From JAEXNA01 sp037189585 (GTDB lineage: Bacteria; Vulcanimicrobiota; Xenobia; Xenobiales; JADMJV01): DNA of 64,000 nucleotides. The stretch covers positions 62,001 through 126,000 of the forward strand of contig JBBCJA010000042.1 of the NCBI GenBank assembly GCA_037189585.1. The letters are read 5' to 3'. A model generated the notes under the pieces. The model was not told the origin of the DNA and did no database searches. It worked only from the letters and a program-made list of their open reading frames with translations. Below, one piece after another: positions 17,216 to 25,939 of this stretch (positions within the stretch are counted from its first letter, which is position 1; each line of letters begins with the position of its first letter). The position numbers and the translations under genes were made by a program.

Positions 17216-17911
17216 ATGGCCAAAGAGCGCATTCTGGTCGTTGATGACGAGCGCAACATCGTGGAGCTGATCAAGTACAATCTCGAAAAAGAGGGGTACG
17301 AGGTGATCTGCGCATACGACGGCATCGAAGCCGTGAACATCGCTAAACAGGATCGTCCGGACCTGATCATTCTCGACATCATGCTGCCTGGACAGGGCGG
17401 CCTGGAGGTCACTCGAATTTTGCGCCGCGAGATGCGCACCCCCATCATTATGGCCACGGCCAAGGGGGAAGAGATCGATAAGATTCTCGGGCTAGAGCTC
17501 GGAGCCGACGACTACGTGCCGAAACCTTTCTCTCCCCGCGAGTTGGTCGCTCGTGTGAAGGCGGTGCTACGCCGGACCAGCGGCAAAGCCGAGGAGAAGG
17601 ATGAGCTCTCCTTCGGCAATCTTTCCTTGAACCTCGTCAAGCATGAAGTTCGGAAAAACGGCGAGGAAGTGGAGCTCAAGCCCAAAGAGTTTGACCTTCT
17701 GAAGCTGATGAGCACCAATCCCGGTAAGGTCTTCACCCGCGACTTTCTGCTCGAACAACTCTGGGGTTATGACTACTTGGGCGACACCCGCACGGTGGAT
17801 GTGCACATGCGACGTCTGCGGCAAAAGATCGAGGACGAGCCGTCCTCACCCAAACTTCTCAAGACCGTTCACGGGATCGGCTACAAGTTCCAGTTCGAAG
17901 ACCAGAAGTAA
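17216..17911 (+). CDS. OmpR/PhoB-type response regulator
   Basis: 231 residues from ATG 17216 (MAKERILVVDDE). The receiver domain (1-120) has the acidic pair in VDDE, the phosphoacceptor aspartate in LIILDIMLPG, the Thr in IIMATAKGEE and the Lys in VPKPFSP, so phosphorylation chemistry is complete. Residues 135-228 are a winged-helix domain (LKPKEFDLLKLMSTNPGKVFTRDFLLEQLWG, TVDVHMRRLRQKI, TVHGIGYKF). It resembles WalR/PhoP regulators. The kinase-like gene 6 bases downstream lacks the phosphodonor histidine, so the source of phosphate is uncertain. Confidence 0.92.
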   Translation: MAKERILVVDDERNIVELIKYNLEKEGYEVICAYDGIEAVNIAKQDRPDLIILDIMLPGQGGLEVTRILRREMRTPIIMATAKGEEIDKILGLELGADDYVPKPFSPRELVARVKAVLRRTSGKAEEKDELSFGNLSLNLVKHEVRKNGEEVELKPKEFDLLKLMSTNPGKVFTRDFLLEQLWGYDYLGDTRTVDVHMRRLRQKIEDEPSSPKLLKTVHGIGYKFQFEDQK

Positions 17912-17917
17912 GCTCTT

Positions 17918-18967
17918 ATGGCGCGCCGCATTCGGGGTCAACTGATCGACGGTTGGCTCGATGTCGTGGAAGAGCCGGTGGCCGGCCTGGACCGCAGCGG
18001 AGCCGTGCAGTTCGCCTCTGAGCGCTTTCGCCAGTTCTATCCGGCTCTCACCGATGGTGAAGTCATCTGGGAGTGCCTGCAGTCCGATCCCTTAGTTCGT
18101 TGGATCAGCGACTGCTTGGACTCCACCACGCCTGAGGTGCGAGAGCAGATTATGTCTCACCACCCTGATGCGCTTTGGCTGGCCAGGCTGGACCCGGTCA
18201 TGGCCGAGGCTGGACGGTGCGCGGGATGGGTCCTTCGTCTGAAAGATATCCAGCCGGTGGAGCGTCTGTCACAGCGACTCGACAGTTTGGTGGGAGAAGT
18301 GCGGCGTCGACTCCGCGACCCGTTGGCTGCCATGAAGACTCGTCTCGAGCTGTTGCTCGAAGGCGGTCATGAGGATAAAGACCTGACGCTGGAGATGCTG
18401 CGTGGACTCAATGAAGATTCCAATCAGTTGGCCCGGCTGCTCTTCTCGCTGGAAAACCCGGAGGATAGCGCGGCGGCGCCGGCGGCCCGGGACGGTACCC
18501 CGCTAGAAGGTGTGATCGATAAGGTTTCTCGCACTTTCGAGCCACTCGCGAGGGCCAAGAACCTGGCCTTAAAGACTCAGGTGACTAAGGGACTTGAGCC
18601 CCTCCAGACCCTGGCTGAGGGCGAGTTGGAGCGGTGTCTGGTGAACTTGGTCGACAACGCGGTGAAGTACACGGCTCTTAACGGCTATGGTGAGGTCCTC
18701 ATTCACACTCGAGCCCACCACGATAACGGTAGGCCGGGCGTCCTGATCTCGGTGGACGACTCGGGACCTGGAGTTCCTCACGACCAAAGAGAGGCTGTCT
18801 TCGAGCAGTTCTATCGGCTCAGCGATGGACCTACCACCCAACTGGGTGGGACAGGCTTGGGACTGTGGCGTGTGTACGAAGTCGCTGACAAGCGCGGGGG
18901 AAGAGTCTACATAGAAACGGCTCCCCAAGGGGGAGCCGGTTTGCGACTCTTCTTTCCTTACCGTTAA
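17918..18967 (+). CDS. Histidine-kinase-like protein lacking the phosphoacceptor histidine
   Basis: 349 residues, no membrane helix. An N-terminal PAS-like region (about 15-115; VVEEPVAGLDRSGAVQFASERF) precedes the dimerisation helix. There the H-box reads VRRRLRDPL (128-136): aligned on the invariant Pro, the S-H-E of a normal SHELRTPL is R129-R130-R131. The ATP domain is intact: N box NLVDNAVKYT, G1 DDSGPGVP, F box VFEQFYRL, and G2 GGTGLGLW. So it can probably bind ATP but should not autophosphorylate at the usual site. It follows the OmpR-type regulator in a likely two-gene operon. It resembles PhoR/WalK-type kinases in architecture. Confidence 0.85.
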   Translation: MARRIRGQLIDGWLDVVEEPVAGLDRSGAVQFASERFRQFYPALTDGEVIWECLQSDPLVRWISDCLDSTTPEVREQIMSHHPDALWLARLDPVMAEAGRCAGWVLRLKDIQPVERLSQRLDSLVGEVRRRLRDPLAAMKTRLELLLEGGHEDKDLTLEMLRGLNEDSNQLARLLFSLENPEDSAAAPAARDGTPLEGVIDKVSRTFEPLARAKNLALKTQVTKGLEPLQTLAEGELERCLVNLVDNAVKYTALNGYGEVLIHTRAHHDNGRPGVLISVDDSGPGVPHDQREAVFEQFYRLSDGPTTQLGGTGLGLWRVYEVADKRGGRVYIETAPQGGAGLRLFFPYR

Positions 18968-18984
18968 GACCTAGGTTCCTAACG

Positions 18985-20172
18985 TTAGCTCAAGACCTGA
19001 GCGACTTTCTCCTCGCCGCCTTCGTTGGCCAGATCCGCCGGAGTTTTTCCGTTGATGTCCTTGGCGTTGATGTCTGCGCCGCCTTTGACTAAAACGTTCG
19101 CCATTTTGAAACGGTTGTTGGGGTCGAGCCGTGAATCTTTCACCGCGGCACACCAATGCACGGCTGTTCGTCCTTCGGCATTGGGTTTGTTGGGATTTCC
19201 TTTTTTGGCCAACAGAAGACCGACCATGCTCTGATTGTTGGATTGGACCGCCAGGTGCATGGGTGTCAGGCCATTGGCCATTTCACAATTGACATCGAGA
19301 CCACGACGAATCAGCAAGTCAGCCAGCTGCATCAAGCCGGCGATACAAGAGATGTGAAGGCCGTTCATCCCGTTGGGTAGAGACTCTTTAATATCCGTGC
19401 CGGAGTTGAGAAGCGTTTCGACTTTGTCGAAGTCGCCTTCCTTGACTGCGGCCAAAAAGTCTGTGAGGTCACTCGGAATTCGAGCGTTGTCATCCCCTTC
19501 GAGGGAGATACCACCACCTCCCGACTTCGGTTCGGGCGCTGGAGGCCCGGAAGAGGCGGCTGCCGCGGAGGCAATGGTCGGCGCCCCGGCCGGGGGAGGA
19601 CCTTGATCCTGCGAGGCCTCCTGCTCTTGGGCGGGAGCTGCCGCGGGGGCGGGACTTCGGCCCAGACGCCGGTCAGCTTTCTCCCTCTTATGGGTGGTGT
19701 AGGCGACCCCCCAACGTCCACCGGGAAATTCCATCGAGATATTACCGTGATCCATTCCGACGCATCGAACGGCATATTTCTTTCCAATGGTCCAGTAGTA
19801 GAGACCGTGAAGCAAGATGACCGAGAAATACGCGATCGCGGGAACCACAAAACCCTTAGGGATCTGTTGGGTCGCCACTGGATAGAAGAGGGAGCAGAAC
19901 GCCAGGGTGTACAGCCCGTCGAAGAGCATGGTCATGTTTTGTTCGTTGTCATAGCCACCCTTACATTCGTTGCAACAAACGACCGGGAAGGGGATCTTCT
20001 TGGGCGAGATCATTCGGCCCAGAATTCCTAACATGGAGAGGGGAAAAGGTACGTACACGGCATTGGTGTCGTGTTTGGTCTGGCCGGGGGCCACTCCACA
20101 AATCATACAGACTGTGGGGAGATCGTTGTCCCAGATCTCCAGTTTTTGAATTTTGACTCTCGAGGACGACAT
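18985..20172 (-). CDS. Membrane ankyrin-repeat protein with N-terminal zinc-binding-like cysteines
   Basis: 395 residues. CMIC (22-25) and CCNEC (66-70) form two cysteine pairs like a treble-clef or ribbon. Two hydrophobic segments follow (about 84-102 and 108-127), then a short conserved-looking domain with CVGMDHGNISMEF. An Ala/Pro/Gln-rich linker (about 165-220) leads to four or five ankyrin repeats (about 235-395), such as NGLTPMHLAVQSNNQSMVGLLL and DINAKDINGKTPADLANEGGEE. It is convergent with the kinase-like gene and has no clear operon partner. It is probably a membrane protein with cytoplasmic ankyrin repeats that bind another protein; no known name fits. Confidence 0.75.
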   Translation of the reverse strand: MSSSRVKIQKLEIWDNDLPTVCMICGVAPGQTKHDTNAVYVPFPLSMLGILGRMISPKKIPFPVVCCNECKGGYDNEQNMTMLFDGLYTLAFCSLFYPVATQQIPKGFVVPAIAYFSVILLHGLYYWTIGKKYAVRCVGMDHGNISMEFPGGRWGVAYTTHKREKADRRLGRSPAPAAAPAQEQEASQDQGPPPAGAPTIASAAAASSGPPAPEPKSGGGGISLEGDDNARIPSDLTDFLAAVKEGDFDKVETLLNSGTDIKESLPNGMNGLHISCIAGLMQLADLLIRRGLDVNCEMANGLTPMHLAVQSNNQSMVGLLLAKKGNPNKPNAEGRTAVHWCAAVKDSRLDPNNRFKMANVLVKGGADINAKDINGKTPADLANEGGEEKVAQVLS

Positions 20173-20196
20173 CGCGAGACAGATCCTTCCTTAAGG

Positions 20197-21351
20197 TTAC
20201 TTTGCTAATTCGAGGATTTCTTCGAGAATTTCTCCAGATTGATTCTTTCGATATTCCTCATAGAGTTCCGTGGAAGCCGCGAGAAACTTCTCGCGTTCCT
20301 CGGGGGCGAGCACAAAGATTTGAATCCCTTCCTTAATAGCCATGTTTTTTACGGCCTTGTCAGCTTCCCTCTGCTTTTTTCGTTGATACCTGGAAGCTTC
20401 TATGGCGCATTGGTTCAAAATAGTGTGGTCTTGAGTCGAGAGTGAGTCATAGAGCTTCTTGTTCATCAAAAGCATTTTGACCGAGTAGGCGTGATGAGTT
20501 TCCGTGATGTAGCGGTGAATGTCGTAGAGATGAAAGTCCCAGTAAGTCGGGTAAGTGCGATCGGCACCATCAATATACCCCTCTTTGCCCATGATGTAGA
20601 TCTTGTCCACGGGAGATGGAACGGCGTCGCCTCCTATGGCGTTGATAAAGCGGGTGAATGTCACGCTTTGCATGACCCGAAGCTTCTTGCCCGCGAACGA
20701 GCGATAGTCGGGTAGCGGAACGCTGGAGGAGAAAACCCTAAAGCCGACTTCCATGTAGGCAAGGCCCAGCAGATTCTTGTCCTGAAGACAAGCCAGGAGC
20801 TCGGCGCCGACCTTCCCATCCACGACTCGGTCGGCCTGTTCCGGGGAGCCGAGAAGAAAGGGTAAGTCGAAGACGTCGAGCAGATGGTTGTAGTTGGTCA
20901 AAGGGCTGGTCGTGGAGAGTCCGATGTCCAATTTTCCGGTGCGGACCGCCTCGACCAGGCTCTTTTCGTCCATTTGGACTCCGTCGATCAGCCCCCCGGC
21001 CAACAGCTCGATCCGCAGTTTGCCGGAAGAGCGAGTCTGAACTTCCTTGGCGAATTGCTCCAAGGCTAGAGAAAAACTAGAATCTTTCGAATCGACCAGC
21101 CCGCACCGTAGAATGCGGCCGGCGGAGCCTGGGATCGGTCCGGTCGGATCGCGCGTGGGTTCCGTCTGTGGCGGAGCTGTGGGTTGGGGGTAGGGCTCGA
21201 CACGACGGCTCGGAGTGACGATCAGATAGAGCCCCAGCAAGGAACAGAGCATGCCGGTCCAAACAGAAGGCCAGAAAACTCCGGTCGACTTGGGAATCTC
21301 CGGAAGCCGGGCCGACCATTCCGCGTCACGATTTTCAGGCGATGCAGACAC
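20197..21351 (-). CDS. Membrane-anchored DctP-like (TRAP) solute-binding protein
   Basis: 384 residues. A single hydrophobic anchor (about 27-45) with a cytoplasmic-type N terminus and a Pro-rich linker (50-75) lead to a DctP-family binding domain (80-384): FAKEVQTRSSGKLRIELLAGG, DIGLSTTSPLTNYNHLLDVFDLPFLL, GFRVFSSSVPLPDYRSFAGKKLRVM, YIDGADRTYPTYWDF. The family usually binds carboxylates for a TRAP transporter, through a conserved arginine in the KLRVM region. There is no DctQ or DctM gene here. Its GTG start overlaps the upstream GGDEF gene by 17 bases, so it is the last gene of a signalling operon. Confidence 0.8.
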   Translation of the reverse strand: MSASPENRDAEWSARLPEIPKSTGVFWPSVWTGMLCSLLGLYLIVTPSRRVEPYPQPTAPPQTEPTRDPTGPIPGSAGRILRCGLVDSKDSSFSLALEQFAKEVQTRSSGKLRIELLAGGLIDGVQMDEKSLVEAVRTGKLDIGLSTTSPLTNYNHLLDVFDLPFLLGSPEQADRVVDGKVGAELLACLQDKNLLGLAYMEVGFRVFSSSVPLPDYRSFAGKKLRVMQSVTFTRFINAIGGDAVPSPVDKIYIMGKEGYIDGADRTYPTYWDFHLYDIHRYITETHHAYSVKMLLMNKKLYDSLSTQDHTILNQCAIEASRYQRKKQREADKAVKNMAIKEGIQIFVLAPEEREKFLAASTELYEEYRKNQSGEILEEILELAK

Positions 21352-22624
21352 GGTTACGACCGCCTCGCTTGGCTTCGTACAGGGCCACGTCCGCTTTGTT
21401 GATCAGTTCGTCTCCGTTATCGGCGTGCTCGGGAAAAGTGGCGACCCCGATCGATATGGTGACACGCCCGTTGGGCTGATTCTCGCCGCCCGGGAAGTGC
21501 TCGGATTCCACCGTCCTGCGGAGCCGTTCGGCGACCTCCGCGGCTCGAGATGTGGTCACGCCGCGCAATAAAATCATAAACTCCTCGCCGCCGTAGCGAG
21601 CCACCAGATCTGGAACCCGGTCTCCGGTCTGGCGACTGTTGACCATACAGAGCGAGGCCACGCCGACCAGGGCGACGTTCCCGAGTTCGTGCCCGTTCAC
21701 GTCGTTAAAGTTTTTGAAGTGATCGATATCGAACATCAACAGGCAGAGATTCTCGCCCGCGGTCCGGCACTGATCGAGTGTGCGGTCGAGCTGTTCTCGG
21801 AAATATCCATAGTTGTAGAGCGAGGTGAGCCGGTCGGTGATGGCGTTTTGATAGGTTCGAGCGTTTTGAATCGAGATGGCCGCCAGTTGAGCTAGCGCCA
21901 TCAACATTTTCAGATCTCCGGAGGTGAAAGGAGCGCCGCTTCTTTTATTGTTGACATTGAGAACCCCCAGGACGCGGTCGCGCACCTTCAAGGGAACGGA
22001 GATGAGACTCGTCCAGTTCTCGTTGGCCCGTGGGTCTCGACTATAGACCGGATGGCTCTTGAGATCTTCGATCAAGATCGGTTTGCCGCTCTCGGCCACA
22101 CTGCCCGAAATCCCTTCACCCAAAGGTATCCTGACTTTGCCGATGACATCCTCACGCAGACCGCGTGCCGCCACGGCTTCCAGTTCGTCGCCGTCTTCTC
22201 GTACCAGCATCAGCGAGGCTTGATCCACATCGAGGATCTCGGCGGCTTGGTCCAGGATGCGCCCGGAGACCTCCTCCAGGTTCATCACGGTGGCAACGGT
22301 TTCGGCCGACTCATAGAGAACGGTTAGCTCCTCGTACTTTGAGATTAGCTCCTCCAGTGTATTCTGGAGCTCATAGCGCAAGCTCGCCTCTTGTTCCAAC
22401 CGCTCTTTGACCAGGGTTATCATGGAGTCGTGAGAGGCCGCTGGGGCCCCGCTTCTTTCCACCACCAGGTAGCCGAGGGTGGCGCCGGAGAGCTCGAGCG
22501 GAACGGAACTTTCGTGAGATTCGGGGACGGACTCGCTTAAAGAAAAGCGTAGTCCTAGCGAACTAAATCCCTGATTGAAGGAAGTCAGGGTGTCGCTTTC
22601 GGTTAAGAGATCGAGTCCTGTCAA
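21335..22624 (-). CDS. GAF-domain diguanylate cyclase
   Basis: 429 residues, TTG start with GGGGGA 8 bases upstream. The N-terminal 75 residues are unassigned. A coiled coil (80-110) leads to a GAF domain (about 115-260; ILDVDQASLMLV, GEGISGSVAESGKPILI, SLISVPLKVRDRVLGVLNV). A GGDEF domain follows (265-425) with DRLTSLYNYGYF, FDIDHFKNFND and active-site RYGGEEF. It should make cyclic di-GMP. I do not see an RxxD inhibitory site placed before GGEEF in the standard position. It is read with the CheY-like and hybrid-kinase genes upstream. Confidence 0.9.
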   Translation of the reverse strand: MTGLDLLTESDTLTSFNQGFSSLGLRFSLSESVPESHESSVPLELSGATLGYLVVERSGAPAASHDSMITLVKERLEQEASLRYELQNTLEELISKYEELTVLYESAETVATVMNLEEVSGRILDQAAEILDVDQASLMLVREDGDELEAVAARGLREDVIGKVRIPLGEGISGSVAESGKPILIEDLKSHPVYSRDPRANENWTSLISVPLKVRDRVLGVLNVNNKRSGAPFTSGDLKMLMALAQLAAISIQNARTYQNAITDRLTSLYNYGYFREQLDRTLDQCRTAGENLCLLMFDIDHFKNFNDVNGHELGNVALVGVASLCMVNSRQTGDRVPDLVARYGGEEFMILLRGVTTSRAAEVAERLRRTVESEHFPGGENQPNGRVTISIGVATFPEHADNGDELINKADVALYEAKRGGRNRVCIA

Positions 22625-22627
22625 GAG

Positions 22628-22996
22628 CTATTCCCCCAGGATCTCCTGGACTCGACTGACCAGTTTGCGAGGGGAATAAGGCTTCGTCACGTACTCGTTG
22701 GCTCCGCTTTCCAAAGAGTTGAGCCGGTCGACCTCCTGGCCCTTGGCCGTGATCATGACGATATAGAGGTCTTGAAATTGGGCATCCTCACGCAGTTTTC
22801 TCAGCACCGTGTTTCCGTCCATCTTGGGCATCTGGATGTCCAGGAACACCAGATCGGGGTTGTTACTTTTGACTCTCTCCAGGGCTTCTTCTCCGTTGGT
22901 GGCGGTGACGACGCGGTAGCCTTGTTTTTTGAGGATGAATTCCAAAGAGCGTAATACGTGCGGCTCGTCGTCCGCGATGACGATGGTCTTAGACAT
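22628..22996 (-). CDS. Single-domain CheY-like response regulator
   Basis: 122 residues, one receiver domain with complete residues: DDEP acidic pair, LVFLDIQMP with the phosphoacceptor aspartate, MITAKG Thr, and YVTKPYSP Lys. There is no output domain. Its ATG overlaps the stop of the hybrid kinase (TGATG), and the GGDEF gene begins 3 bases after its stop. It is therefore the likely link between kinase and cyclase, either as a phosphate shuttle or an allosteric partner. Confidence 0.9.
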   Translation of the reverse strand: MSKTIVIADDEPHVLRSLEFILKKQGYRVVTATNGEEALERVKSNNPDLVFLDIQMPKMDGNTVLRKLREDAQFQDLYIVMITAKGQEVDRLNSLESGANEYVTKPYSPRKLVSRVQEILGE

Positions 22997-25527
22997 CAGC
23001 TCTCATCCCCTTCCTTCCCATTGAAGCTACCCCCCTGCAGGGCGCCGAGCACGAGTTTGGCAAGTTCTTTCTCGGTGAACGGTTTGGTCATCAAGCTCTC
23101 CGCTCCCCCCTGCAGAGCGCGAATTCTTTCGTCCGGCTCCGCCGCGGTGAGAATCATGACCGGTATCTCGGCGGTGGCACTATTCTGTTTGAGGGCAAGG
23201 AGTACCTCGTGGCCTGTCATACCGGGCATCATGAGGTCTAAGATGATGAGATCCGGCTGTTTCTCCCTGGCGATCTCCAGGCCGTCCTGTCCATTTCTCG
23301 CGATATCGACCTCGAAACCGTGATTTGTCAGGATGGTGGCGACAGCCTTCAACACGCTGTCGTCGTCGTCCACGGCCAGGATGTATCCAGGACCCTCGGT
23401 ACGGCGGGCCGGTCCCGCGGCCACCAGCCGGCTGACTCTGTCGACTAAGCGCTCTCGATCGATAGGTTTGGGAAGGTAGCCGCTGGCTCCTAATCGGAAG
23501 CAGCGCTCCTCGTCTTCGATGATGGAGAGAATGACCACCGGGATGTTCCGCGTGGCCGATTGCTGCTTGAGCCGGCTCAGGACCTCGAAACCGTCGATGT
23601 CGGGAAGCACTAGGTCGAGCAAAACGATAGCGGGTCGTTCTCGCATAGCCATGGCGACGGCGTCCTCTCCGGTGCGCGCCTCCATCACCAGGAGGCCTTC
23701 GGACTCCAAGATGTGGCGCAGGAAACGACGAATGGACGGTTCGTCGTCCACCACCAGGACCGTCTGTCCCGGCTGCAGACCAGCATCGAGCAAACTGAAT
23801 TCCGTTTCGGAGGAAGTGGGTTCGGACTCCGGCTCACTTTCGACATGCAAGGGCAGTTCGATAATAAAGATTGAACCTTTGCCTAGGTCACTTTCCACGA
23901 AGAGCTTTCCGTCGTGATGCTCGGTGATCGATCGCGCGATAGGTAGTCCTAGCCCGGACCCTTTGATATCGCGGGTCTCCGAGGAGTCGACCTGGGAGAA
24001 TTTTTCGAAGATCGAGTCATGATAGATCGGTTCGATCCCGACACCGCTATCTTGAACCTCTATTCTGGCGGTGAGGAGATCTTTTCTGGCGGCGATGACT
24101 CTTACCGTTCCCCCCTCCGAGGTAAATTTGATGGCATTCCCCAGCAGGTTGGTGACCACTTGGATGAGCTTATCGCGGTCTCCCACCGTGGGGAGGTCTT
24201 CCTCGATGTCCACCTCGAGGTAGAGACCTTTCTTTTCGGAAGCCCCCCGCAAAGATGTCACGGCGGTCGTTACGACCTCATGAAGGTCCAGAGCGTCACG
24301 GTCCCACTTCATACGGCCTGCCTCGATGCGGGACAGGTCGAGCAGATTGTTGATGAGACGGGTCAGACGATCGGATTCCTTGTTGATGATCTCCAAGAAT
24401 TCGGTCTGTGTCTCGGGGTCTTCTCCGACGTTGTCGAGCAAGATTTCGGCAAAAGCCTTAATCGAGGTCAGCGGCGTTCGTAACTCATGAGAGACGGTGT
24501 TGAGAAACTCGCTCTTCATCAGATCGAGCTCTTTGAGCTTTTCGTTGGCTTGTTCGAGTTCGGAGCGTGACCGTTCGAGGTTGTCGCGCATCGAGCGCTC
24601 TTCTTCTAAGATAATCCGAAGGTGGCGAACCATTTCGTTGACCGCCATGGTCAGTTGGCCCATCTCGTCGTCATCTTTTCCCCTGGGGGCTTCTCCGGAG
24701 AGATCGCCGGCTTGAACCCTACCGGCGAATTCCAACAGATTGTGAACTCTCAGCTGCAAGCTTTGGCGCGCTGTTTTCTCCCTTTCCAGCATCGTCTGTA
24801 AGCGGGTCGCCATCCGATTGATGGTCACTCCCAACAAACCGAGTTCGTCATTAGAGTCTTCTAAAGCCCTGGCTTGCAAGTCACCGCCGGCAACCTCTCG
24901 GGCTGTTTGGGCCAGAGCTAGAAGGGGCCGGGTGAAACGCCGGGCGAGAAGGGCCGCGAAAATGATCGCTCCCCCCAGCAAGATTAAGGTAAGGCCCTGC
25001 AGGTGCCTGCGGGATTGAGCGAGCGCGTGATCCAGGGCTTCCTGCCCGACACCTACCCGGACGGTTCCTAGGCGTCGACCGGAAACAAGGATCGGCTGTG
25101 CCACATCGAGGACCTCGTTTTGCTCCAAAGAGACCACGCGAACTCTTTCACCGGCGGTCTCCTGGGCCGACATGTTCAGGGCGTCGTCAGGTGTCTTTCC
25201 GATCTCTTCAGGCTTGGTCGAGGCCAGGATTCGCCCATGTTCGTTAAGGATGAGAGCGTATCGTACATCGCGTAGGCGGGAGAACTGGTCAAGATTCTCT
25301 TGCAGTTGAAAGTCAGAGAATGTCCGCATCGCCTCCGCTGAAATAATGGCGAGCGAGGAGGCGAGGATGCTTCCGCGACTGTGAGACTCCTCTTTAAGAA
25401 TCTCCGTCTCGTGGCGCAAAACCACGAAGAACGAAAAGATCATGAAAACGAGAATTAGGGGAAACATCGCCAAGGCGAGCTTGACGTTAAGGCTGACGAT
25501 ATTTTCGCGGGGATGCCGAGTGGCCAT
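22996..25527 (-). CDS. Hybrid sensor histidine kinase with two receiver domains
   Basis: 843 residues. Two transmembrane segments (about 15-37 and 177-197) bracket a small periplasmic sensor with YALILNEHGRILAST. A HAMP (198-250) and a second HAMP-like stretch (about 262-310) follow. The HisKA domain has the intact H-box SHELRTPLTSIK (H347), and the ATPase has NLLGNAIKF, DSGVGIEP and GSGLGLPIA. Two receivers follow at about 590-705 (LLDLVLPDIDG) and 722-835 (ILDLMMPGMTG). No Hpt domain is present. It heads the operon with the receiver, GGDEF and DctP-like genes, apart from a possible small ORF upstream. Confidence 0.92.
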   Translation of the reverse strand: MATRHPRENIVSLNVKLALAMFPLILVFMIFSFFVVLRHETEILKEESHSRGSILASSLAIISAEAMRTFSDFQLQENLDQFSRLRDVRYALILNEHGRILASTKPEEIGKTPDDALNMSAQETAGERVRVVSLEQNEVLDVAQPILVSGRRLGTVRVGVGQEALDHALAQSRRHLQGLTLILLGGAIIFAALLARRFTRPLLALAQTAREVAGGDLQARALEDSNDELGLLGVTINRMATRLQTMLEREKTARQSLQLRVHNLLEFAGRVQAGDLSGEAPRGKDDDEMGQLTMAVNEMVRHLRIILEEERSMRDNLERSRSELEQANEKLKELDLMKSEFLNTVSHELRTPLTSIKAFAEILLDNVGEDPETQTEFLEIINKESDRLTRLINNLLDLSRIEAGRMKWDRDALDLHEVVTTAVTSLRGASEKKGLYLEVDIEEDLPTVGDRDKLIQVVTNLLGNAIKFTSEGGTVRVIAARKDLLTARIEVQDSGVGIEPIYHDSIFEKFSQVDSSETRDIKGSGLGLPIARSITEHHDGKLFVESDLGKGSIFIIELPLHVESEPESEPTSSETEFSLLDAGLQPGQTVLVVDDEPSIRRFLRHILESEGLLVMEARTGEDAVAMAMRERPAIVLLDLVLPDIDGFEVLSRLKQQSATRNIPVVILSIIEDEERCFRLGASGYLPKPIDRERLVDRVSRLVAAGPARRTEGPGYILAVDDDDSVLKAVATILTNHGFEVDIARNGQDGLEIAREKQPDLIILDLMMPGMTGHEVLLALKQNSATAEIPVMILTAAEPDERIRALQGGAESLMTKPFTEKELAKLVLGALQGGSFNGKEGDES

Positions 25528-25560
25528 CGCGGGGCCGCTTCGGCGCTAAATGTGAGCTTC

Positions 25561-25737
25561 CTATGAGGCTCGATCCTCGCGTTTTGGCTCAAGCTCTCGA
25601 AGCGGTGTCAGAAACTCCAAAGAGTCCCTTTTCCGCTGACCGGGACGCGTTGAAGCGAGCACCGGTTTGAGGAAGCTGAGCATTCGGCGGCCGATCATTT
25701 GTTCGATTCTCCGGCGACGTTTTTCCATCGAGTCCAC
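25561..25737 (-). CDS. Possible small basic protein before the hybrid kinase
   Basis: A 58-codon reading frame from GTG 25737 (or ATG 25728), ending 33 bases before the hybrid kinase start. GAGG lies about 8 bases before the GTG. The product begins MDSMEKRRRRIEQMIGRR, is Arg/Lys-rich with an amphipathic N-terminal half, and has no match I recognise. A candidate extended -10 lies 43 bases upstream. Apart from this frame and that promoter, the 412-base gap 25528-25939 shows nothing I can name. Confidence 0.4.
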   Translation of the reverse strand: MDSMEKRRRRIEQMIGRRMLSFLKPVLASTRPGQRKRDSLEFLTPLRELEPKREDRAS

Positions 25738-25779
25738 GTTTGATTCCTCTTTCCTGCTTTTTAGGAGAAAGACACTATG

Positions 25780-25788
25780 ACTATAGCA
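25780..25788 (-). promoter_or_regulatory. Candidate extended -10 promoter for the hybrid kinase operon
   Basis: On the minus strand TGCTATAGT is an extended -10 (TGn then TATAGT). The region upstream of it is AT-rich, with no convincing -35, as expected for extended -10 promoters. Confidence 0.4.
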
Positions 25789-25939
25789 TAAAAGTCCGAA
25801 TTTTTCTCACTTCTTGAATAAAATCATCGTAATCTGAGATGTTTCTTTGAAAATTCTTCCAAAAGCTCCGAAACCGGTATCCTAGCGGATAGGACCAGCA
25901 GGCGGGTTTTCGTGCGGTCGAGTCGAACGGGCCGCCCAT

